From Chrysochromulina parva (Eukaryota; Haptophyta; Prymnesiales; Chrysochromulinaceae), in assembly GCA_002887195.1 (NCBI GenBank), contig PJAB01000213.1:1-33992 (forward strand): a stretch of 33,992 bases of DNA. The letters are read 5' to 3'. A model generated the notes under the pieces. That model was not told the DNA's origin. It did no database searches and saw only the letters and a list, made by a program, of their open reading frames with translations. Numbering within the stretch: position 1 is the stretch's first letter; every line of letters begins with the position of its first letter. Below, in pieces: positions 1 to 8,839 of the stretch. Made by a program: the position numbers and the translations under genes.

Positions 1-314
1 AGAAGGTTGGATCAGCGTTGGGGCTGTATTCTTTTTTCACCTTTTCAAGCATCTCGCGCAGAACAGCGTCGAATTCCATGCAAGTCGTTTCAGTCGGATG
101 GCTGCCTTTTGCAGCTTCCCGCACAGCAAAAGGCATGTCTGTCAAACGGAATGATCGAGGCTCCTCCCGTTTCGTGGACTTGGGCCGGCTTCTGGTTCGG
201 ATCGTCTGTCGAACATGCAAATCCTCTGCAGTCTCCGAGTCCTGCGGCGAATGTAATGTGGCCTCCTCGGTTGCCTGCTGCTCGGCATCACTCATCACGT
301 GCGTGTCGGCCGCG

Positions 315-346
<32 letters not shown>

Positions 347-3300
347 CTCGCCCTCGCCCTCGCCCTCGCCCTCGCCCTCGCCCTCGCCCTCGCCCTCGCC
401 CTTGCCCTCGCCCTCGCCCGTGCCAAGCATGGGCGCGGGCGCGGGCGAGGGCTCGGGCGAGGGCGGAGACAATTCGACAGCTGATGATAGCACCGCTGAC
501 GCCGCCGCTCCGACCGCTGCGATTGCTTTCACTTTGCTGCAATCTCGGCGCACCGAATCACAATAGCTCTTCATCAACGCTCGATAAGTATGGGGGGGAA
601 GCTTGGCCGAGCTGCCGCCTACCGGCGCAAGTTTGTCAGACGCCTGGGACAGCGAGGATTCTGCCATCTGCGAGTGCGGCTCGCCATCTTCAAACTCGTC
701 GTCATCTGAGCTCGATCCGCATTGGGCAGAATGAAGCAGATCTGGCTCATTTCCGTGGCTCTCTCCGTCAGCGCGTCGCGTTGGTCTAACTGTACCTCTT
801 CGGACAGTTTGCGGTACGCCTGTTCGCACCTGCGCACGCTTCCGCAAGCCATGCACAAAGGCAGCGCGTGCCATTTGAAACCGGCGCCTACATGATAGTG
901 CCTCGTCGCCTTGAGGCCAATCTTCGTCGAATATTTCCTCTGAAACACCAGAAGCTCGTGTAAAGTTGAGGCACATGCCCAGGAACGCCCAAGCAATAGA
1001 GTACACGTTTGCCTTGGCCAGGAACTCGTCGCATAGTAGATAGTGCCGCGCAAGAGCCCCTGATAGCTGAAGGTTGATCAAATCAGCTGTGCTCCCACTC
1101 TGGGCTGCCTCGTCGCCTGAGTAAGACCACGCGTATTGCCTGACGCTCGCAGCGGCCACAAAGCTTTGCCGAGGCTGGTAGCTCCTGATCTGTGAAGGCG
1201 GGTCGGTGTACTCAAGTACACCCTTGCTACCCAACTTTTTCTCTACGCCCAGGTCAGCGAGGGCATTTGAAAGGCTGAAAGCCTCGACGAGATCAGTGAT
1301 CGAGCGCAGCTGCACAGATCCATAAGTCAGCTGGCACTCCTGCACGACGGGGGAGTACAACGCCTGCTTGCAAGCCGCCACACCGTCGAGGACCGAGCAC
1401 CACACATTGCCACCAAGATCACAGAGCAGGTCACCCAGCCGCAAGTGATTATGAGAGGGCGCAACTAAGACCTCAGGGTGTGGCAACCTCATCTCCGAAG
1501 ACGCCAAGATGGCCTCGGCTACATCTCTGAAACAGGCCCCATTGAAAAAGTCCCACGATATGAGGTTGAGCTTCTGGAGGGTGCTTCTGACCACGAAGCC
1601 CATGACCTCACCGCCTTGGATTCGTGTAGCTCGAAGAATGACTGAGGCCGCCTTTTCAAGCTTGCTACTGACCATAGGATCTTTCTTCGTCCGATGCGCC
1701 ACGGATTCGACTGCATTCCGTCGAGGACCACGCGGCGATTGCGTCATAGGGCTACCCAACAAGCTCGACCTGCGATCCTGACTCTTAAAGTCATCTGCAA
1801 TGCACCAGCCATGACTAAGCTTCTTTGGAGTCATGGGTTTGTGACAAGTGATCATGCTCCAGATTTCACCAAAGCAAGCGTTCCACAAGTTCTCAAGCAC
1901 TGCGTAGTTCTTGTGCATAATGTCACTACTCACTCGACACGTTGCATCGAGCCAGCTTTGCAGAAGGTACTCTTGCGCCTCGGCCGCCTCAGCAGCTCGC
2001 GCGGCCGCGGCGCTCAGCTCGTCCTCTTTGATTCTCAGGCTCTCGCGTAGGGTCTTCACCGAGGCAGCTGACGCGTTCAGCGATTCCTCTTTGACTATCA
2101 GGCTCTCGCGTAACGTCGCCGCTTCCTTGCGCAGCGTTGCCACCTGGTTCGTGTTTTTGATGTTTGATGAGGAGACAACTGCCGTGCGGATGATGTTGTA
2201 GTAGTGATGCGCAATCTCGCGGGCAATAGTATACGTGTGAAGTTGAAGCTTCAGCTCCGAGATGTGCCGCTCCTCATTCTCGAGGGGTACCTCGACAAGT
2301 AATGTCACGTCTCGCCAACCACACACAGTCGGCCTGCGAAATCGATTTTTGATGCGAACGCATTTGAAATGGGCCCGTAGCGCTTCGATGCCATGCAAAA
2401 GGCTCTCCGCGCTCTCATAGTAAAGGGCAAAGCGTGAGACGTCCTTCACCTGTGCAAGGTTGCCATTGTATTTGACCTTGGCTTTCACCTGGAGACGCTC
2501 CCTACTTTTAAGGCCAGGGTCGTAGCACTCGGCATTGCCCCAACGCTCCATGTTCAGCCCACCCGTTCGAGACTTAGTCGGCCAACGACGTTGCATCTCA
2601 GCATCCGAAATGGGTACCGGCAAACCGAGCAGGCGTTGCTTGATGTACAGCTGAGCGCTGGCTGCCTGCCGCATCAGATTATCGTAGCGACGACTTGCAG
2701 CGATGACGCCCTTGACTCCGCTGCGCCATTCGTCATCGTAACCGAGTGATGGCTGTTGAAGCTCGTGCCGACCATCACGCAACGGGTACTTCTCGCGTTG
2801 TAACTCCCACAGCTCCTCGTCAGCCATGGAGAGCAGCTTATCCAGCGCCGCAGGCTCCATCAGTTCTACGTGGCGGAACTCTACATCATACGCCCGGCAG
2901 CTCATGGCTACCAATTCGGCCAGATCATCAGTTTGGGAGAGGTTCCAATCGGAATTCGCCTTCAACAGTTTCTTTCGAAAGGTCAGTAGCGCTCCCTGCG
3001 CAAGACTTTTGTAACCGACGCATCGCGTGGGGTCGTTGTCCGTCATCATAGACGCGTAAATGCTTGAGAGAGGCTCTAATGAGAGTGCAAGTGCATACGA
3101 AGAAAACTCGGGGAACGAGGCCAGACCACCGTGAATGTCAGCCCGGGCACCCCAGAAATGATCGTCGACAACAACACCGCCATCCCTGTGCGACGCAGGG
3201 ACCGGTGGACCTGGGCCAATGAATCGTTCACTGCTCTGGCCGATCTTGTGAAGCTGCTCGACAATGGATCCGAAATCTTGAGCGCGACTCGTGAGCTCCT

Positions 3301-6300
3301 TCTGACTGCCAACAACCAGGATACTTGCTGCCATGTAATCTCGACCCGTGTGAACGACGAAGAACTTGAGCACGCCGTGACTTTGATGTAATGGAACCAG
3401 ATCCATTTTCTGAGCACCGTCGTAGAGCCGCGAGCACAGAGTGCGCAGCGTCCGAGCGCGATGGTCCACATCTCGTCGGCGCTCACCAGGCAGATTAAGC
3501 ATAGATGGATGCTTTCCAAGAAATACGGGCATCTCGCAGACGGGCTCGTCAAAGTGCTCCCGCATGCTAATGGCAAGCCACGACGATGCCGGATTCGGCG
3601 CGAGGTCAACACCTCGCTCATAGAGAAGCACTTCTTCCAGTGACTGCTGACGACGCTCCCTAAGCACGAGCTCGACGAGGCGACGCGGACGCCACGTAAA
3701 GAAGGCATCATGCTCGGGGCAGCTCACATAGAAGTCAAACTGGTCTATTGGATGAATGTTGACCTCCACTTGATGAATCACGAAGACTGACAGCAGATCT
3801 GGCAGCAGCTTCGAACGCATTCGTACGCATTCGGTGCGATACGTGGCCTGCTTGCAACTGATCTCTAGCTTGGTCATGTCGAGCTTGAGAACCTTCGCGA
3901 TCGCATCGTGGGCGGCGCAGATATGTGCTGGCGGGTCGTCACGCGTCGCCAAGTCTTCACCAGCTTGCGCCGACCCAACACCCAGCACCTTGGCCGCTTT
4001 TAGACGGATGTCTCGCACTCCATGCACCGTGCTCCACGATGCGTTGTGACCGAATTCGTGTGGCCCGAATTTGGAGGACACTACGCCAAGCCTGGGATCG
4101 TTCGACTGAACGGGCTGGCGGAGCATTCTCGCATATTCCATCAAGATGTTGGCCCCGCTGCTGTCTGAGATTAGCGCGTTTACAACGTGGAAGTATCTAG
4201 TTCTTTGTGTATCGCGTCCTGGAGCAGGTGGCTTCTGTACACATTGCACCAGACCGTCGCGCACTTCACGGCGAAGCTTGGCGAGGGCGGCAAATGTTCG
4301 CTCGCCGCAATCGGGCAGAGATCGAATGCGGTCGACAGTTATCCCGAAGTGAACTTGGCTAAGACCTTCTTCTCCCAAGATCTGTTCGTCGCCTGCCAAA
4401 ACGACCTGAATGCAGCTGTGCCCTTTCCTTAGCCGGCTCTTTTGCGCCTGCAGGCTGCCGATCTGGATGTACTCGCCCCAGTCATTGGTCCAGTTCACGA
4501 AAACATCCAAAATGGAGATAGTCTGCTCTGCCGGATGTAGCCAGGCTTCACCATTTTCCTTCTTCGCCCCTTCGCACCGCTTGAGCCAGCCGGAGTCGGA
4601 GTCCCGTAGCCTTCGCCTACGAGTATTGAGCGCGCTTCCCGAGGGCTCGATGACGCAAATCTCCACCGCTTGCGTCGTTTCCGAATGTCCAAGAAGCGGC
4701 TGCCGGAAGACTGTGTGTCCCGTTCGTCGACTATGGCATTCTAAATGGCACTTTCGAGGATCAAGCTCGACGGCATTTCCATAGGCATCCTCGGCACTCA
4801 GTGTCACTGATGCCTTGAAAAAGTGACCGTTGGCAACCGATGGAGGACACTCGATGTAAGCAGATGCGCCGTCTGCCTTGATTGGGCCAGGGACAACATG
4901 GAAGCCATGCTGCCAAATAATTGATCGCTGAGCGTCCAGCAAAGGTACAGGCGTCTCGTCGTCTAGTCGCACGGTGAGCTCGTATGCACCAGACTTGGTA
5001 ACAATCTGAGATATCTGAAACTGGAAGCTTTCCGTCGGCTCGAGGACGCCTTGTGCCACAAGCTCATAGCGCGAGCCATCCTCGGTCTCGGAATGTTCAG
5101 CCAGCTTTCGCGTGAGCCTCCACACCATACCTTTGGTGAGCCACACCTTCGGTGCCAGTGGCCGTCGGCGGTGGCCTTTAATACCTGGTTCAGGCCACTT
5201 GCGTCTGACAATTGTGTTGCCCATCAGGAGCCCTTCCTCGTCGTCGTCGTTTTTGCTCGCCAAGAATTCCTCTTCATGCGAGCTCTCGGGTGGTGGCACA
5301 TCCACTTTCTCGTCGGCTTCCGCTGATGCTGGAACCCAAACCACCTCGGTCATGACGAGATGGAGATGCTGACCGGCTTGCAATCTGGGCCGGTTGCCAT
5401 GCTCAATCAAGAGCCCCTGGACTACCAACGAAATCGGATTGCGCAGCTCGATCTCGTGTAGGTCACTTGTCCAAACGTCCTCCGTGTCCTTGTCCGAGCA
5501 GACGCTCACTTCGACGGCGAGCACACCCTCGGCGAACCCAACGAGCTTCACCAGGTCAGTGCGGCTGGGCAGCGAGGCATGCCATGTGCATCTCGACCAC
5601 TCAGGCGCCACCGGCGGCGGCCGGAACCCCCATTCACGTGTCGGATGCTGCTGATCCGGCGCCTCGACAGCTTGCTGAAAGTACTCATCGTCCACCTGAA
5701 TGAAACTGTCAACCTTGAGAAGCGGCACTTTGATGTTATCGAGCTCCTCTTTGGTGAACTCTTGCTTGTCGCGCAGTGCGTCCCTGAGCTCCTTGCAGAA
5801 GATTTCGGGACCCCTTGTCGGCCTATTGCGACCTAGATTCTTCCACATCAAGCCAAATGCCTTGATATCCCTTGTGGCATTGACTGTGAACACGATGGCA
5901 CCGTTCTCAAGCCGTATCAGGAGGTCAGTCGTCTCTGAAGGAAGGACACCCAAAGTCACCACGGTAAGGACGGGCGTCTCGTCTAGCGAAACTGAAACCG
6001 AAACCACTGATGGCGAGTTGTCCAAAGCGATCTCACCGACGTAAAAGGAACACATATCTCGCGGGAGTAGCAAAAAGCTTGATGTATTCAGAGAAATGAC
6101 AGCAGGTCGCTCCATCATCCGTCCAGGGTTCAGATCCTCGGGTGTTGGTCGCACGTAACTGGGACGTTCATCACGGCTGTCGAATAGCTGCACGCCAACC
6201 TCCTTACGTGACTTGTCCGTATCGCAGTAGCCGTGGATGAGGCCTCCCGCAATAATGTAGAGCGGACCGCACGCACAGCAACTGTGGGAGATGCGGCAGC

Positions 6301-8149
6301 TGCCACGACGATCAAAACCAGGTCGCACCTTGATGTGCTCACGCCACTCATTCTGCTGAAGGTCATAAGTCCAGACCTCCTTGCCGATGCTCAAGTGTGT
6401 GCCCGCGCCACCATCTAAGTACAGCTTGTCTGCAATACAGCACATTGTATGCAGAGTTCGCCCGCGAGGACATAGCTGGTTGGCTCCCCCTGGAGGTGAA
6501 AGCTTGGACCACGAAGCGACCACTACAGCGGAATCGCCCTGGCATTTGAGCTCCCAAAGCTCGGCAGACAAACTACCACTGTCGAGTGTACCGCCATGCA
6601 AGTAGCCCACCTCTCCACGGCTACACATGGCATGCCCAGCGCGCGCTGTCGGCGATCGGGCTCCATGTGTCTTGACGGTCGTCCATCTCCATGCAAGGTC
6701 GTGGCTAGGTAAAAACTCTGTCAGCGTGAGGCAAAACAGGTCGTTGGACAAACGACCACCATCGTCCGATCCACCAAACACGATGATCCGTGCAAGCCGC
6801 CGAAAGTGCGCGAGGCGGTCGAGATTATCTGGAGCAGGTGCAGAGTACATGGCAGCGTTACGCCGAACGGGTGGTGCGCCGCCAGCTTGTTGAAAGTACT
6901 CGCCATCCACGGTTATGTAGCTATCATCGGTTAGGTCCGGAACGTTGAGTGCGCTCACCTCAGCTTTGGTGAAGTCCTGCTTCCTGTGTAGGGCTTGTTG
7001 GAGCCTTTCACTAAAGACTTCGTTGCCGACCGTCGGTCTTTCGGAGCCAACCTTCTTCCACTTGCATCCAAGTGTTCCCTCCACAGGCGGCTCGCTCCAC
7101 TCCTTCGTCCGCAAGTTGTACGTGACGAGGCGAATGTGTGCCTCACCGGGCATGGCAAGGAGAAGAGCAATGGTGCGGTTAGATGCCCAGCCGATAGCTT
7201 CGGCGCCGAGCAGCTCGGAGTTTGCCAAGAGGTGTGTTGGAGGCATTGGCAGCCCTATGTCACCTTTTTCACCTGGGGCTGTGAAGGCCTTCCACCCTGT
7301 CACCCACGCCATCATCTGATCCTTTAGCAACTGTGGCTGCTCTGGCGGTGGCCCTTCCAGCTGTATGGTTGCTCCGAGCGTCGAGTCCGATGCTTGAAAG
7401 GCCTTTGGCGGAGGAGAAGGAATAGAAGTCGTGGTCGCAACACTTTGGACGAGCTGCCGTAACCGTGCAACCAGTTCGCTATGGCGCTGAAGAGGTGCTG
7501 TGGCCTCGACCGCTGATGATGCAGCTACATCCGATGACGGCAGGACCTCTGACGCTGATGCTTGCGGAGCTCCCACTAATGAAGTGGACTCGTCGGAGGC
7601 AACGCTTGCAGCTCTCAGTCGATGGCGAGGACTCGAGGATGGACGCAAATTGAGTGTTGCATTTCGGACTGATCGTGCCGACTGCGGTCGGCTCGCAGGT
7701 AACGATGATTCACGCGAGGCTTGCAAAATGGTGGCAGTCCGTGGCGATGACTCAACCCATGTCCTCATAGGCGCCACAGGCAGGGTGGTGCGTATTTGCG
7801 TGGCAGAGGGCGGCCGTGCGTGCACCGTCAGTTGCACGCCCGACAATGCACCTGAGTTGAGCGGCGCTGATGCATCCAGCGAGCTCGCGTCCGGAAATGC
7901 CGCGGTCGTGAGAAACACTGCAGTTGTGACATCATCACGCCACAACGGATCTGCTGTGATTTGCTGAGTCCATGTGGTTCGTGAGGATTGTATGAGCCTG
8001 AAGGACTCGTTGCCCTTTGTGTTTGCCTTAACGATCGCATGACGGCGAGGCGACGGCGTCGAGCGCTTGTTGCCCCGTGGAGAGCGGTCGGCATTCGCAG
8101 TCGCCGCAATCAACCAGCCTGCCCGTGCCAAGGCCGCGTTCTCGCTCAT
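1..8149 (-). CDS. Giant kelch / filamin-like / RelA-SpoT-like multidomain protein (3' end beyond window)
   Basis: I read every codon from the ATG at 8149 down to base 2 and found no stop: 2,716 codons without an intron, continuing past the left edge. An in-frame TAG at 8186-8188 lies 12 codons before the ATG. Residues 1-240 are Ser/Ala-rich and look disordered. Residues 430-660 carry kelch-type repeats (VFGGSDDGGRLSNDLF, GHAMCSRGEVGYLHGG, LYIIAGG). A ~63-residue module occurs twice, at 364-426 and 768-830, around the propeller. Residues 1047-1145 resemble a filamin/ABP280 repeat (SGAYELTVRLDDE, HVVPGPIKADGASAY, DAYGNAVELD). Residues 1885-1987 resemble a RelA/SpoT fold (KYNGNLAQVKDVSR, KNRF, GWRDV, ELKLQLHTY), followed by a coiled coil (1999-2073). 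Residues 2579-2610 are (Glu-Gly)16 with one Lys. The rest is unassigned. Kelch and filamin folds bind partners or actin, so a scaffold role is plausible; nucleotide synthesis is unproven. G+C is lower than in neighbouring genes. Confidence 0.85.
320..415. repeat. (GCCCTC)16 hexanucleotide microsatellite in coding sequence
   Basis: There are sixteen tandem 6-bp units, one of them GCCCTT. On the minus strand they encode a Glu-Gly run with a single Lys inside the giant protein. The unit length is a multiple of three, so copy-number change keeps the frame. All other frames are also open here, which creates spurious Pro-Ser, Pro-Arg and Ala-Leu frames. Confidence 0.95.
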
Positions 8150-8155
8150 CGCGTT

Positions 8156-8503
8156 TGCGCAATCCGCAAGACCGACCACTGGGACCTAATGAACAGAACC
8201 GTATAAGCGGCGAACAGATGGTTGTGCTGGTTAGCGCTGTGCGCTGTGTTGCTGTTCACTGCAGCTGCTCAACAGTGTTTCACACCGAAACGGCGCCGCG
8301 ATGTGAGTTTACAGTTTTGAAACGAGTCAAATACCAAAACCACGTTCACTTTCACACCGAGGGACCCCGGAAATCCTCTAAACTGAAACTCACATTGCGG
8401 CGCCGTATCACAAGGTGTGAAACAGCAAACACCCACACCGACGCTTCTCTTCGCCGCTACTGTACACAGGAGGTCCCTGGTGGTCGGTCTTGCGGATCAC
8501 GCA
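8156..8503. mobile_element. Degenerate long inverted repeat (fold-back / MITE-like element)
   Basis: The outer arms 8156-8186 and 8472-8503 are near-perfect reverse complements sharing the core ATCCGCAAGACCGACCA. The inner arms 8277-8317 and 8380-8423 also pair, sharing CGGCGCCGC and ATGTGAGTTT. Weaker pairing links the stretches between them (AGCGGCGAA). Together they form one palindrome with arms of about 120-160 bp and a 62-bp loop. The trinucleotide GTT flanks both ends and could be a target-site duplication, though 3 bp can match by chance. No transposase frame is present. A recombination-derived palindrome without transposition is the alternative. It abuts the start codon at 8149, so it would contribute the 5' leader of the giant gene. 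Confidence 0.6.
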
Positions 8504-8839
8504 GTTGTCTCTGTTTCACCGGCCCGTACCTAACGCGTCGGGCGACTATCGGGCGGCTAGACCCCCCCCGGTTCCCAACGCCCAAAAGGTCCTATAGTGC
8601 TTAGTATTTTAAGTTTTTGTCTCACATCACCGGTCCGTACCGAAAGGAGTCAATTAGTAAATGTTGCATATAGCATATAGGAATCGCCGCGCCGCGCCGC
8701 TGACACGTGCGTTTCGAAACATCGAAGAAGATGGCGGCCGCAATCATGCCGCCCTGCCGTTGCGCCGCCGCTAGGGACCTACTGGCTACTATCTACGGGT
8801 CTACGGCCTACGAAGACCAGGCCCTACGGCCTCTTCCTA
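8504..8839. other. Intergenic region between the fold-back element and the methyltransferase-DTW gene
   Basis: No gene is seen. It holds two related short motifs, CACCGGCCCGTACC near 8518 and CACCGGTCCGTACC near 8628, an A/T-rich patch around 8595-8685, and a (CGCCG)n patch near 8687-8700. It must contain the 3' untranslated region of the minus-strand gene to the right, and promoter sequence for the giant gene may also extend into it. Confidence 0.5.

Noticed and set aside
7..789. Long plus-strand frames (Pro-Arg, Pro-Ser and Ala-Leu repeats) at the left edge
   Set aside because: They come from the GCCCTC microsatellite, which is open in every frame, and lie antisense to the giant gene.
3076..3711. 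A 211-codon minus frame and several plus frames within 1500-7300
   Set aside because: They are Ser/Arg-rich and domain-free, and they overlap the continuous minus frame that carries recognisable domains.
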